Positions 26,951 to 36,498 of a stretch of 64,000 nt of DNA are shown one piece after another. This DNA comes from Halocatena salina (GTDB lineage Archaea > Halobacteriota > Halobacteria > Halobacteriales > Haloarculaceae). Under the pieces are notes generated by a model, which saw nothing but the letters and a program-made list of their open reading frames with translations, ran no database searches and was not told the origin of the DNA. The stretch covers positions 2,418,001 through 2,482,000 of the forward strand of contig NZ_CP096019.1 of assembly GCF_023115355.1 (NCBI RefSeq), in the 5' to 3' direction. Each line of letters begins with the position of its first letter. Positions within the stretch are counted from its first letter, which is position 1. Both the position numbers and the translations under genes were made by a program.

Positions 26951-28368
26951 GCGACGGTCACCTCCGGCAGGGTTCGTACGTCGGTCACTTCGCCGGTAAC
27001 GGCCGCGGCCACGACCATCACGGGACTCATCAGCACGGTGCGACCGTCTTTGCTCCCTTGCCGTCCGACGAAATTTCGGTTCGAGGAGCTTGCACACGCC
27101 TCATCGCCTTCGAGTTGATCCTCGTTCATACCGAGACACATCGAACAGCCCGCACCGCGCCAGTCAAAGCCAGCATCGGTGAACACCTCATCAAGTCCTT
27201 CGGCTTCTGCAGCGGCTTTGACGCGCTGGCTGCCGGGGACGACCATCGCCCGCACATCCGGATGTACAGTCCTTCCTTCGAGGAGGCTGGCTGCGGCCCG
27301 GAGATCGCTCAGCCGCGCGTTCGTACACGAACCGAGGAAGGCGACATCGATCTCGTAGCCGTTCATCGTCTCACCCGGTTCGACCCGCATATGCTCCTGT
27401 GCGCGCCGGGCCGTCTCTCGTTTGGCCTCGGGAAGCTCGGTCGGGTCGGGGATCGGTTCGGTGACACCAACGACCTGTCCGGGAGTGGTTCCCCACGTGA
27501 CGGATGGCTCGATCTCGGAGCCGTCGATCTCGACCACGTCGTCGTATTCGGCGTCGTCGTCGCTTCTGATCGACTCCCAGTACGGTCGTAGGTCCTCGAA
27601 CCGTTCGGGATCATTCGCGAACGCTTCGGTGTCTCGAAGCCATTCGTAGGTGGTCTCGTCGGGGTTGACGTAGCCCGCCCGGGCACCCCCCTCGATCGAC
27701 ATGTTACAGATGCTCATTCGGCCCTCCATTCCGAGGGATTCGATGGCCTCACCGGCGTATTCGTACACATACCCGACGCCGCCGTCGGTGCCAAGTTCGC
27801 GGATGATCGTCAGAATGACGTCTTTGGCCCCGACGTGCGCTTCCAGCTCGCCAGTGATGCGGATCTGTCTGACCTGCTGTTTGTCCATCGCGATGGTCTG
27901 GGTGGCGAGCACGTCACGGATCTGGCTCGTCCCGATGCCAAAGGCCAGCGCACCGAACGCGCCGTGTGTGGAGGTGTGGCTGTCACCACAGACGATCGTC
28001 ATTCCAGGCTGAGTCAATCCCTGTTCGGGTCCGATGACGTGGACGATGCCTTGGTTTCCGCTCGTCGGGTCGTCAAGTTCGATACCCGCTGCCTGGGTGT
28101 TCTGTTCCAACTCGCTCATCATCTCCTCGGCCGCGTCGTCACCCAGCGGCCGGGACTGATCGGCCGTCGGAACGATATGGTCGACGGTCGCGTGTGTGAG
28201 ATCCGGGCGAGCGACCTCGATGTCTCGTTCGCGTAACATCCCGAACGCTTGGGGGCTGGTGACCTCGTGGATCAGATGCAGTCCAACGAACAGCTGGTCT
28301 TGCCCGTTGGGTAGCGTCGTGACGGTGTGTCGGTCCCACACCTTATCGTACAGCGTTCCGCGGCTCAT
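26947..28368 (-). CDS. leuC: 3-isopropylmalate dehydratase large subunit
   Basis: This 473-residue aconitase-family protein has [18 protein letters not shown], the [4Fe-4S] ligands in FLGSCTNAR and in [13 protein letters not shown], and [11 protein letters not shown]. With LeuD it catalyses the isopropylmalate isomerisation of leucine synthesis. It starts at 28368, overlapping the stop of a small conserved ORF, and its own stop overlaps leuD. The length is normal for the family. Confidence 0.95.
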   Translation of the reverse strand: MSRGTLYDKVWDRHTVTTLPNGQDQLFVGLHLIHEVTSPQAFGMLRERDIEVARPDLTHATVDHIVPTADQSRPLGDDAAEEMMSELEQNTQAAGIELDDPTSGNQGIVHVIGPEQGLTQPGMTIVCGDSHTSTHGAFGALAFGIGTSQIRDVLATQTIAMDKQQVRQIRITGELEAHVGAKDVILTIIRELGTDGGVGYVYEYAGEAIESLGMEGRMSICNMSIEGGARAGYVNPDETTYEWLRDTEAFANDPERFEDLRPYWESIRSDDDAEYDDVVEIDGSEIEPSVTWGTTPGQVVGVTEPIPDPTELPEAKRETARRAQEHMRVEPGETMNGYEIDVAFLGSCTNARLSDLRAAASLLEGRTVHPDVRAMVVPGSQRVKAAAEAEGLDEVFTDAGFDWRGAGCSMCLGMNEDQLEGDEACASSSNRNFVGRQGSKDGRTVLMSPVMVVAAAVTGEVTDVRTLPEVTVA

Positions 28369-28652
28369 GCGTTCTCGCCCCGGCCACGCTCGTAGATTCG
28401 ATCGCGGGCGACCCCTGCTCCATACGGCGGCGTGTGATCGATGTCGCCGAGTCGGGGGCCAGCTTCCTCGGTGGACGGTTGGCGTTCATGACCACAGCCG
28501 TGGTCGTGATCGTCCGTTGTCGGCTCGTCTCCATCCGTTGCTCCACCGTCTGTGACGACGACCGGCCCGCGCCGGTACACCATCACCGCTCCGAACACTT
28601 CTTCGGTAAACGGGTTCGTGTGATCTACCTCTCCTAACGTCTCTCGTGTCAT
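28365..28652 (-). CDS. Small conserved protein between ilvC and leuC
   Basis: 95 residues from ATG 28652; a TTG four codons earlier is possible. The sequence has two similar halves around [15 protein letters not shown] and [12 protein letters not shown], joined by an acidic/His-rich linker. Its stop overlaps the leuC start and it follows ilvC by 8 bp, so it is locked into the ilv-leu operon. I recall small haloarchaeal ORFs in this place but no assigned function. It could be an assembly or regulatory factor for the dehydratase or the synthase; this is inference. Confidence 0.65.
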   Translation of the reverse strand: MTRETLGEVDHTNPFTEEVFGAVMVYRRGPVVVTDGGATDGDEPTTDDHDHGCGHERQPSTEEAGPRLGDIDHTPPYGAGVARDRIYERGRGENA

Positions 28653-28660
28653 TTTTCTCT

Positions 28661-29707
28661 TCAATCGTCTGCGGTTAATCGGTCCGTTTCGCTGTCTTCG
28701 GATTCGGTGGCTTCACTCCACGCGAACAGCTCTCTTAGTTCTTCACCGACCGCCTCGATGTCGTGGTTCTGTTCAGCCTGACGGTGGAGGGTGTAGCTCG
28801 GTCGTCCCGCGCGGTTTTCAACGATCCATTCGCGCGCGAATTCTCCGTTTTGGACGTCTTCGAGCGTCTCCTCCATGTTCTCTCGAACGTGGTCGTCGAC
28901 GATCCGGTCGCCCCGCGTCAGCCCACCGTATTCGGCCGTATCGGAGACTGAATTCCACATTCCGCCCAGTCCGCCCTCATACAACAAGTCGACGATGAGT
29001 TTCAGCTCGTTCATGCACTCGAAGTACGCCATTTCGGGACTATAGCCGGCATCGACGAGTGTTTCGTAGCCGTGTTTCACGAGACTCGTTACGCCACCGC
29101 AGAGAACGGCTTGCTCGCCGAACAGATCGGTCTCAGTCTCCTCTTGGAACGTGGTTTCGACAACACCGGCGCGCGCACAGCCGATGGCTTGGGCGTATGC
29201 GAGTCCCTCTTCCTTTGCGGTACCGGTCGAATCCTGGTAGATGGCGAGCAATCCGGGGGTCCCCTCGCCGTTCTCGTAGTTGCGCCGAACGAGATGTCCG
29301 GGGCTTTTCGGGGCGACCATCGTCACGTCGACATCTGCTGGCGGCTCGATCTGACCGTAATGGATGTTGAACCCATGGGCGAACTGGAGCGTATCGCCCG
29401 CTTCGAGACCGTCCTTGATCTCCTCGTACACCGCCGGCTGAACGGTATCGGGAACGAGCATCGATACGATGTCGGCCGCTTCGGCGGCGACCGCAGGCGT
29501 CGCTACTTCCAAGCCCGCGTCTTCGGCGGCACCACGAGAAGCGGAGTCTTCCCGAAGCCCGACGACGACGTTGATACCGCTGTCGGCCAGGTTTTGGGCG
29601 TGGGCGTGTCCCTGACTTCCGAAGCCGAGCACGGCGACGGTCTTGTTCTCGATAGCGTTTCTGTCCGCGTCTTCCGTGTAGTAGATCGTTGCGTGTGAGT
29701 CACTCAT
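28661..29707 (-). CDS. ilvC: Ketol-acid reductoisomerase
   Basis: 348 residues from ATG 29707. [13 protein letters not shown] is the N-terminal NADPH-binding motif, and [10 protein letters not shown] with [16 protein letters not shown] holds the Mg2+ and substrate residues. This is the short (class I) form. It converts acetolactate and acetohydroxybutyrate to dihydroxy acids in valine, isoleucine and leucine synthesis. A longer frame reaching 29920 overlaps ilvN and is discarded. The gap to ilvN is 19 bp. Dihydroxyacid dehydratase (ilvD) is not in the window. Confidence 0.95.
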   Translation of the reverse strand: MSDSHATIYYTEDADRNAIENKTVAVLGFGSQGHAHAQNLADSGINVVVGLREDSASRGAAEDAGLEVATPAVAAEAADIVSMLVPDTVQPAVYEEIKDGLEAGDTLQFAHGFNIHYGQIEPPADVDVTMVAPKSPGHLVRRNYENGEGTPGLLAIYQDSTGTAKEEGLAYAQAIGCARAGVVETTFQEETETDLFGEQAVLCGGVTSLVKHGYETLVDAGYSPEMAYFECMNELKLIVDLLYEGGLGGMWNSVSDTAEYGGLTRGDRIVDDHVRENMEETLEDVQNGEFAREWIVENRAGRPSYTLHRQAEQNHDIEAVGEELRELFAWSEATESEDSETDRLTADD

Positions 29708-29726
29708 TGTGATCAGTCGTGTCTGT

Positions 29727-30347
29727 CTATGTTCGTTCGTAGCGCTCTTCTTCTGCGTCTGTGGTCCACATTTCACCGCGCGCAAGCGCGGTCTGTCCAG
29801 TGCGGGCGATCTCCCGGATCCCGAACTGCGCGAACGCGTCGATCGCGTCGTCGATCTTCTGCTCGTCGCCGGTGATCTCGACGGTGATCGTCCGCGGCCC
29901 GGCGTCCAGAACTGTCCCACTGTACATCTCGGTGATGGCGTGTACCTTGTCCGGTTCTTCCCCGTGGACTTTCAGCACGACTAGCTCGCGCCGAACGGCG
30001 TCGTCGTCGAGTTCGCGCACCGAAATGACCGGGAGGAGCTTTTCGAGTTGGGTCTCGACCTGCCGGATACCCGGGGGTGACTCCTCGATGACGAGTGTGA
30101 TGCGTGCGGTCTCGGGGTTCGTCGTGGAACCGACCGTGAGGCTCTCGATGTTGAACTGTCGCCGGCTCACCAGCCCCGACACCTTCGACAACACTCCCGG
30201 CTCGTGTTGGACGAGCGCGGAGATAACGGTTCGATGACGCTCGTGATCGGCTCCGTTCTGAGGATCGAGCCGGATCCCCTCTGGGGATCGTCGTCCCTCG
30301 GGGATGTTTCGGGCTTCGGGATGGGGACCATCGAGTCCTTGACTCAT
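29727..30347 (-). CDS. ilvN: Acetolactate synthase small (regulatory) subunit
   Basis: 206 residues with an N-terminal charged extension of about 37 residues, then the ACT domain: [22 protein letters not shown] and [13 protein letters not shown]. The second domain starts near [10 protein letters not shown]. It binds valine and stimulates the catalytic subunit. Its start overlaps the ilvB stop (ATGA). The length and both domains are normal for the family. Confidence 0.93.
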   Translation of the reverse strand: MSQGLDGPHPEARNIPEGRRSPEGIRLDPQNGADHERHRTVISALVQHEPGVLSKVSGLVSRRQFNIESLTVGSTTNPETARITLVIEESPPGIRQVETQLEKLLPVISVRELDDDAVRRELVVLKVHGEEPDKVHAITEMYSGTVLDAGPRTITVEITGDEQKIDDAIDAFAQFGIREIARTGQTALARGEMWTTDAEEERYERT

Positions 30348-32116
30348 AGTTGATCCTCCGAAAGGGCGAACTCAGCGTTGTTACCGCCGCTGGCCACCAT
30401 GGGGTAGACGTTCTCCTCCGGATCGATGAACGCGTCCACGACGCTCGGCCCGTCGTACGCCCGAGCCGCTTCGAGCGTGTCCGGGACCGCCTCGTACTCA
30501 CGGACCGTAAAGCCCTTCGCGCCGAACGCCTCGGCCAGCGTGGCGAAATCGGGCACCCACTGGTATTCGGACGCCATCCGTCGCCGATCGAAAAACGCAT
30601 CCTGCCACTGGCGAACCATCCCGACGGCCTCGTTGTTCAACACGATCACGGTGATGTCGAGTCCCTCGCGGACGGCGACGCTCAGCTCCTGGATCGTCAT
30701 CAACAACGACCCGTCGCCGTCGAAACAGACGACGTCCCGATCGGGAGCAGCAACCTTCGCGCCGATGGCCGCGGGCAGCCCGTATCCCATCGTTCCTAAT
30801 CCGTGTGAGGAGATCCACGTGTTCGGCTCCGTGTACGTCCAATACTGGGCGGCCCACATCTGGTGTTGGCCGACGCCCGTGGTGACGATAGTGTCCTCGG
30901 GTGTGAGTTCGTCCATCGCCTCCACGACGAACTGGGGTTTCAACGGCTCGTCTTCGGGTGTGGCGTACGTCATCGGATACGCCTCTTTCCACGTTTGGCA
31001 CTGCTCGCGCCATTGGTCTGCCGCCGGCTCCTCGTCCATCGCAGCCTGGAGCTGTTCGATGACGCGCGACGCATCCCCGATCAGCGGGTAGTCGGCGTGA
31101 ACGTTTTTCGAGATCTCAGAGGCATCGATGTCGACGTGGATGATCTCGGCTTCGGGCGCGAACGTCTCGATCCCGCCCGTGAGCCGGTCGTCGAACCGGG
31201 TCCCGATGGCGAGCAGACAATCACAGTGAGAGATCGCCATGTTCGCATAGCCCGTTCCATGCATCCCAGCCCACTCTAGCGCCAGTTCGTGGTCCTCTGG
31301 GAAGCTTCCGATCCCGGGCATCGTCGTCACCACAGGGATCCGGTGCTCGATGGCGAACGCCCGAAGCTCCTCGCTCGCATCACCTTTGATGACGCCGCCT
31401 CCCGAAAGGATCAACGGTTTTCGCGCGTTCGAAAGCGCTCGAACCGCGTTCTCGACGGCGCTCGCGGCTGCAGTCTCGGGGATGTCGTGGTACTCCGGCG
31501 TCGTAGGACTGACGGGGACGCTGTCCGTCGTTCCATTGGTTACATCCTTGGGAAGATCCACGAGCGTCGGCCCGGGTCTGCCCTCACGCGCGAGCGTATA
31601 CGCCTCACCGACCATGTCGCCAACCGTCTCAGCGTCGCTGGCGAAGTAGTTCGCTTTCGTGACCGGACGGGTGACGCCCACCGTGTCGGTTTCCTGGAAC
31701 GCGTCGTGACCGACGAGATCCGTGGGAACCTGTCCGGTCAGCGCGATCACCGGATCGGAATCCATGTCGGCGTCGGCGAGACCCGTCGTGAGGTTCGTCG
31801 CACCCGGTCCCGACGTCGCCATACAGACGCCCGGTTCACCGGTGAGCTGTCCGTAAGCGTCGGCGGCGTGGGCTGCTCCTTGCTCGTGAGCCATCGTGAC
31901 GTGCCGCAGCTGCTCTTGCTTTGCGTGCAACGCATCGTAGACGGGCATGATCGCGCCGCCTTGCACGCCAAACAGATGCTCGACACCGGCGTTTTTGAGC
32001 GCGGCGACGACGGCTTCTGCGCCGTTCGTGACCGGCGATGCTCCCTCGTCCGATTGTGCCTCCGTCGTGGTCGTAGTCTGTTCGTCCGTGTGAACGGTCG
32101 AGACGTGGTCACTCAT
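30344..32116 (-). CDS. ilvB: Acetolactate synthase large (catalytic) subunit
   Basis: This 590-residue ThDP-dependent enzyme has GVQGGAIMPVYDAL with the MAHEQGAAHAADAYG glutamate region, and the ThDP/Mg motif GDGSLLMTIQEL with NNEAVGMVRQWQ. The N-terminal 30 residues are Thr/Glu-rich. It condenses pyruvate to acetolactate. It has its own TATA-like element (near 32321-32329 in plus coordinates), leaving a leader of about 180 nt with a strong hairpin. The order leuA | ilvB-ilvN-ilvC-orf-leuC-leuD-leuB is all minus strand. Confidence 0.95.
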   Translation of the reverse strand: MSDHVSTVHTDEQTTTTTEAQSDEGASPVTNGAEAVVAALKNAGVEHLFGVQGGAIMPVYDALHAKQEQLRHVTMAHEQGAAHAADAYGQLTGEPGVCMATSGPGATNLTTGLADADMDSDPVIALTGQVPTDLVGHDAFQETDTVGVTRPVTKANYFASDAETVGDMVGEAYTLAREGRPGPTLVDLPKDVTNGTTDSVPVSPTTPEYHDIPETAAASAVENAVRALSNARKPLILSGGGVIKGDASEELRAFAIEHRIPVVTTMPGIGSFPEDHELALEWAGMHGTGYANMAISHCDCLLAIGTRFDDRLTGGIETFAPEAEIIHVDIDASEISKNVHADYPLIGDASRVIEQLQAAMDEEPAADQWREQCQTWKEAYPMTYATPEDEPLKPQFVVEAMDELTPEDTIVTTGVGQHQMWAAQYWTYTEPNTWISSHGLGTMGYGLPAAIGAKVAAPDRDVVCFDGDGSLLMTIQELSVAVREGLDITVIVLNNEAVGMVRQWQDAFFDRRRMASEYQWVPDFATLAEAFGAKGFTVREYEAVPDTLEAARAYDGPSVVDAFIDPEENVYPMVASGGNNAEFALSEDQL

Positions 32117-32218
32117 CAGTAATCACCTCTCGTGTCGCTCGTCATACATATCTGTGTGGTTGTCTGCTGGTGGTAGATGGCTCCAAAACGATGCAGCGAC
32201 CGTCGAATGTGAGGTGGT

Positions 32219-32240
32219 GTAGGGGCTAGTTCGCCCCTAC
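32219..32240 (-). promoter_or_regulatory. Perfect 8-bp hairpin in the ilvB 5' leader
   Basis: gtaggggc (32219-32226) and gcccctac (32233-32240) pair perfectly around a 6-nt loop. It lies about 103 nt before the ilvB start and about 80 nt after the likely TATA box (gcataaatc, 32321-32329). As RNA it would form a stable stem in the leader; as DNA it could be a dyad operator. No run of U follows it, so it is not a classical terminator. A short open frame spanning this leader is not rich in Ile, Leu or Val codons, so a peptide attenuator is not supported. Confidence 0.45.
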
Positions 32241-32349
32241 AATAATGAGAGACGCGACGCTCGATACGGCCGTACATCGGGCGACTGTGAGCGTCATTAC
32301 CGGACGATACCGTGGATGATGCATAAATCTTCCGTGCCCGGCAATTGTG

Positions 32350-32365
32350 CCGCCGCTGTCGGCGG
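32350..32365 (-). terminator. GC-rich stem-loop after leuA
   Basis: ccgccg (32350-32355) and cggcgg (32360-32365) form a six-pair stem with a 4-nt loop, 20 nt after the leuA stop. It may end or slow the leuA transcript before the ilvB promoter. It lacks a T-rich tail on the leuA strand (caattg follows), so termination is uncertain. Confidence 0.35.
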
Positions 32366-32384
32366 TGGCAAGCAGTGAGAATCA

Positions 32385-33606
32385 TCAGTTTACTCTCACC
32401 TGCTCGTTGGAAACACCCACATCACGGGCGAACTCCCGGAGTGTTTCTACCGTGATCCGTTCCTTTGCGGCCCCCGTGTCCTTGACGCGTCGTGTGAGTT
32501 CGCGGACCTCTTCGTCCGTCGGTTGGAACCCTTCGGCTTCGAGTCGTTCACGAACCGAATGCTGTCCTGTATGCTTCCCGAGTACTAGCTCCCGTTCTGC
32601 GCCGACCATCTCGGGAGTCATCACCCCCGGCTCGAACGTGTCGGAGTTTTCGATGACGCCCGCGGCGTGAATCCCCGATTCGTGGGCGAACGCGTTTTGC
32701 CCGACGACTGGTTTGTTCGCTGGAACGTCGATGTCGCTTTTCTCCTCGATCGTTCGTGACAGCTCCGTTAGCTGTCTGGTGTCGATACCGGTATCGACAT
32801 CGTACAGACAGGATAACGCGGTGAGAACCTCCTCGTATGCGGCGTTGCCCGCTCGCTCACCGATACCGTTCACGCTGACCTGTGCTTGAGCTGCGCCCGC
32901 CTCGTAGCCCGCAACGGCGTTCGCAGCGGCCAATCCGAAGTCGTCGTGGGTGTGCACGTCGACCTGCGCGTCGGTGTGCGTACAGACGGTGTCGATCAAC
33001 GCACCGAACCGACCGGGGGTCGCTACCCCACAGGTGTCGGGGATGTTGATCCAGTCGACCCCCGCCTCGCTGACGGCCTCGACGATCTCCGTCAGAAACG
33101 CCTCGTCCGTCCGTGTGGCGTCCATCGGCGAGTACATCACGTCGACGCCCGCTTCACAGACGCGCTCGACCGCGTCCACGGATCGCTCGCGGACCTCTTC
33201 GCGCGTCGAGTGCATCGAATCTTGGATCTGCACGTCGCTCGTGCTTGCGAACACGTGCACCAATTCGACGCCTGAATCGAGTGCTGCCTCGATATCCGCC
33301 TCCACGACGCGCGCCAATCCACACACTGTTGTCTCTGTACCCTCTGCAATGTCACGGACGGATTCGAACTCCGCGTCCGAATTTACGGGGAACCCCGCCT
33401 CGATGACGTGTGTTCCCATCTCGTCGAGCAGCGCCGCTATCTCCCGTTTGTCATCATAGGAGAACGAAGTTCGCGGTGACTGCTCCCCATCACGGAGCGT
33501 CGTATCGAAAATCCGTGCGTGGCTGATCTCAGAAGTTGAATCTAACGTGCCCTGGAAGAACTCGACCCGCCGGCGATGCCGACGTGTCCTCCGTACTTTC
33601 GCTCAT
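32385..33606 (-). CDS. leuA: 2-isopropylmalate synthase (LeuA family) with apparent 5' frameshift
   Basis: DRE-TIM metallolyase family. The metal/substrate motif TTLRDGEQ, VIEAGFPVNS, VHTHDDFGLA and NGIGERAGNAAYEEV are present, with GKHTGQHSVRERL near the C-terminus. TTLRDGEQ lies upstream of the first in-frame ATG (33419), in a frame with no start codon back to a TGA near 33603-33605. A separate frame from ATG 33606 (MSESTEDTSASPAGR) must join it by a shift at about 33561, next to ggtcgag. The rest is intact. The cause could be a real mutation, a sequence error or recoding. CimA/homocitrate-type synthases are the alternative. A C-terminal LeuA regulatory domain appears absent. Confidence 0.8.
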
Positions 33607-33624
33607 GTGCATTCGTCCAATATC

Positions 33625-33645
33625 CCACACCAAATATAAGTGTGG
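33625..33645 (-). promoter_or_regulatory. Palindrome over the leuA TATA box
   Basis: ccacac (33625-33630) and gtgtgg (33640-33645) flank a 9-bp AT-rich core, caaatataa, that reads TTATATTTG on the leuA strand and is the best TATA box. It sits about 25-30 nt before the ATGs at 33606 and 33612, fitting a leaderless message. A dimeric repressor, for example an Lrp-type amino-acid regulator, could occlude TBP here. Confidence 0.5.
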
Positions 33646-33901
33646 CCCTCTCGGTGATTTCTGCGTCCAGCGATCCGATCGATGATCCAGAGACCGCACG
33701 ACGTAATCGTCATCAAGGTCATCTTGATACCTTATACACACTCGTGACTCCGGGCATCCAGTTGGCAACACCAGGTTTCAAAAATGAAAAAATCAACAAT
33801 GGCACCGTGAAAATATGGTGTCGGAGAGATGGCAACCGAACCGCCGGTGGTCACGGCTGTTCATCCGTACCTATTCCTACGTCCGCATCGTGATCTGAGA
33901 C

Positions 33902-34744
33902 ATGGAACACGTCACCGCCGCCGGTCAGGCGGTTCCGACAGTCGGTCTCGGAACGTGGCAGCTGACGGGGACGGACTGTTATGAAACAGTGCAGTCGGCG
34001 ATCGATCTCGGCTACCGACACATCGACACCGCACAGGTGTACGGCAACGAGCGCGAAATCGGAGACGCGATCGGTGCGAGTGATGTCGATCGGGATTCGT
34101 TGTTTCTGACGACGAAGCTCGGCCGCGGCAGTTACAGTTACGACGCCGTACTCCGGTCGACCGACGAGAGCCTCTCGAAACTCGATACGGAGTATCTCGA
34201 TCTCCTGTTGATCCATTGGCCCGTCGATCGCCTTCCGACCGGACCCTCGCTCACCGAAACGATCGATGCAATGAACGAACTTCACCAACGGGGCAAGGTT
34301 AGACACATCGGTGTGAGCAACTTCGGTATCGATCGACTCCACCGTGCACGCACCCTCTCCGAAATACCGATTCTCACCAATCAGGTGCAGTACCACCCGT
34401 TTTGGGATCAAACACAGCTCCTCGATTACTGCCAGATACATAACGTGATACTCACCGCGTACAGCCCGTTCGGTCACGGCAGCGTAATCGGGGACAGAAC
34501 GTTGTACGAGATCGGCGAGCGATACGAGAAATCCAGCGCACAGGTCGCGCTTCGGTGGCTGCTCCAACAGGAGATGGTGTGTACCATTCCGAAGGCATCT
34601 TCGCACGACCATCTTGCGGCGAACCTCGACGTGTTCGATTTCGAACTTACCGACGAGGAGATGGAGACGATCCACCGTCCGTCCAAACTCCGGACGATTT
34701 CGAGCATGATCGCGTCGCAGTTCGGTCAGTATCGTTCCGGATGA
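33902..34744 (+). CDS. Aldo/keto reductase
   Basis: This 280-residue TIM-barrel NADPH-dependent reductase has the catalytic tetrad visible: Asp and Tyr in DTAQVYGNE, Lys in LTTKLGRG and His in LLIHWPVD. GVSNFGIDRL and the C-terminal IPKASSHDHL, which binds NADPH phosphate, also match. It reduces aldehydes or ketones; the substrate is unknown. It is a single gene divergent from leuA, sharing a 290-bp gap. A long open frame on the opposite strand is its shadow. Confidence 0.93.
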   Translation: MEHVTAAGQAVPTVGLGTWQLTGTDCYETVQSAIDLGYRHIDTAQVYGNEREIGDAIGASDVDRDSLFLTTKLGRGSYSYDAVLRSTDESLSKLDTEYLDLLLIHWPVDRLPTGPSLTETIDAMNELHQRGKVRHIGVSNFGIDRLHRARTLSEIPILTNQVQYHPFWDQTQLLDYCQIHNVILTAYSPFGHGSVIGDRTLYEIGERYEKSSAQVALRWLLQQEMVCTIPKASSHDHLAANLDVFDFELTDEEMETIHRPSKLRTISSMIASQFGQYRSG

Positions 34745-34922
34745 CACTGCCTATGGTGACTTCCTCCGAACGTCCCTGTTCGACCGATCGAGATAACTAT
34801 CGTCGTGGTGCTCCGATCAACCAGTTACGGACCCGATCGCTGTTTGGAGTCGGTAGATCGGGAGATGGGTAGCCGACAGTGTTATTCGATCTCCGAATGT
34901 ACATTATCGTTGGTGGGGTAGA

Positions 34923-35333
34923 ATGAGCAAAACAGCAGCGCAAACAACGCCAGACGGGACGACTGAGCGGGGAATGAAGTGGTTCAGCGGCGTTACAGCA
35001 GTACTCGGGCTGTGGATCGCAGTTTCGTCGTTCGTGTTTACCGGGATGAGTCAAGCGAGCTACTGGAACAACATCGTCATCGGCGTTTCGATCCTCCTGA
35101 TCGCGGGATACAACACGTATCGTCTGATGAACGGAATGTCTGCCAGCGTAGCGAGCGCCGGGTTGGTAACGATCTTGGGCCTCTGGATGATCCTCGCCCC
35201 GTTCGTCTTGGATACCTCACTCATGATGTTGCTCTGGAGCGACATCATCGCCGGCGCGCTCGTTGTGATCCTAGCGGGATACAACACGTACATGGAGCGC
35301 AAAACCCAGCAAACGATGGCGACAGGCACGTGA
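34923..35333 (+). CDS. SPW-repeat membrane protein
   Basis: This 136-residue protein has two copies of the SPW repeat. Each has a GLWIA/GLWMI helix start with a following SSFVF or APFV, then a second helix ending AGYNTY (residues about 30-65 and 80-125). SPW proteins are small four-helix membrane proteins of unknown function, common in haloarchaea and often linked to stress. The N-terminal 18 residues are hydrophilic. It is monocistronic. Confidence 0.85.
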   Translation: MSKTAAQTTPDGTTERGMKWFSGVTAVLGLWIAVSSFVFTGMSQASYWNNIVIGVSILLIAGYNTYRLMNGMSASVASAGLVTILGLWMILAPFVLDTSLMMLLWSDIIAGALVVILAGYNTYMERKTQQTMATGT

Positions 35334-35361
35334 TACACCCCTGCCGTGGTGGGTGGGTTTC

Positions 35362-35619
35362 TTAGTATTCGACCGCGGCTTCAAGCCGCTGTAGCCGAAA
35401 TTTGATCAGGTGGTATCGCGTAATAAGCACCGAAAAGCCGAGCATCACGGCGGCGAACGCTACCGCATACGTCACCGACAATCCGTTAAAAGCGCTGTTC
35501 GCTAGTTGTGCGATCGCAAGAACGAACGGCCCGACGGTGAACAAACAGCTCCTTACGGGGAGGCACCAGAACATATCAGATATAGAAACGTCATCGGTGT
35601 TCGGTCTCTTCCGCTGCAT
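35362..35619 (-). CDS. Small two-helix membrane protein
   Basis: 85 residues from ATG 35619 (MQRKRPNTDD). There are two hydrophobic helices, roughly residues 20-40 and 48-68, and a charged tail, FRLQRLEAAVEY. A longer frame to 36027 runs under the MBL-fold gene and its leader and is not supported. No family was recognised. It converges on the SPW gene. Confidence 0.5.
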   Translation of the reverse strand: MQRKRPNTDDVSISDMFWCLPVRSCLFTVGPFVLAIAQLANSAFNGLSVTYAVAFAAVMLGFSVLITRYHLIKFRLQRLEAAVEY

Positions 35620-35781
35620 TTCTGACGGTATTTCCGTGATACAGTGTGAATAACTGTTTTGGATCCATCCAGTGGTGGACCCGATTACGCTATCAATCGC
35701 CACTGATTGGCTGTAGATCGATGTCGGTCTGTTCACCGGGTGAACCATCGGATGTTTCATACTTCGCACCGTACTACCTGT

Positions 35782-36498
35782 ATGGTGTTCGAACTCACAG
35801 AGACAGAGAGGAGCGAAGCTCCTCAAGCAGCCGGGCGCAGCTCGGCGACCGCGTGGCAGCTCGATCTGATCGGTGTGAACGCGTTTCTCGTCGCCGATGG
35901 AACGGTAACACTCGTTGACACGGGAACGCCGTGGGGTGTCTCGAGGCTCGTCCGTGAGATCGAACGGACGGGACACGCTGTCAGCGACATTGACCGCGTG
36001 TTGCTCACCCATTACGATATCGATCACGTGGGCGGTCTCGGTGGGTTGGACCTCGATGTGCCGGTGTATCTCGGGATGCCAGATCGGGGGTTTCTCACCG
36101 GGCGGGAACGGCCATCCTTGTCGACGCCCAAAGGGGTGTTACACCGCGTCGTCGGTCCGTTTCTCCGCGATCGTGACCGCGTGATCGAAACTGTCGAGGA
36201 TGGTGATGAGATCGGCAGCTTCACGGCGTACCACACACCCGGACACACGCCGGGACACATGGCGTATCTCAGTGAGTCCCTTTCGATCGGCTTTCTCGGG
36301 GATCTCGTCATCGAACGCAAGGGAGAACTAGTGCCATCCCCGTGGTATCTGAGCTACGACGCCGATCAGGTCGCCGACAGCATCCACGACCTCGCCGATC
36401 GACAGCCGCCGGTCGAGACGATCGGCGTCGGGCACGGCGTGCCGTTCCTCAAAAACGGGAGTGTCCGACTGGCCGAACTCGGCCGATCGATCGCGTGA
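35782..36498 (+). CDS. MBL-fold metallo-hydrolase
   Basis: 238 residues from ATG 35782 (MVFELTE); the 25-codon upstream extension is Arg/His-rich and unlike protein. The zinc motif HxHxDH appears as THYDIDHVGG, in which the first His is preceded by Thr and the second His is replaced by Asp-flanked Tyr, so the consensus is partly altered. YHTPGHTPGHMAY and FLGDLV give the later ligands. It is likely a general hydrolase of thioester or lactone type; the substrate is unknown. Confidence 0.85.
   Translation: MVFELTETERSEAPQAAGRSSATAWQLDLIGVNAFLVADGTVTLVDTGTPWGVSRLVREIERTGHAVSDIDRVLLTHYDIDHVGGLGGLDLDVPVYLGMPDRGFLTGRERPSLSTPKGVLHRVVGPFLRDRDRVIETVEDGDEIGSFTAYHTPGHTPGHMAYLSESLSIGFLGDLVIERKGELVPSPWYLSYDADQVADSIHDLADRQPPVETIGVGHGVPFLKNGSVRLAELGRSIA

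Noticed and set aside
32116-32385. 89-codon frame in the ilvB leader as an attenuator peptide
   Set aside because: It is not enriched for Ile, Leu or Val codons and ends by overlapping the ilvB start; protein-like composition is lacking.
33851-34747. Minus-strand frame opposite the aldo/keto reductase
   Set aside because: Antisense of a gene with a complete catalytic tetrad; no independent evidence.
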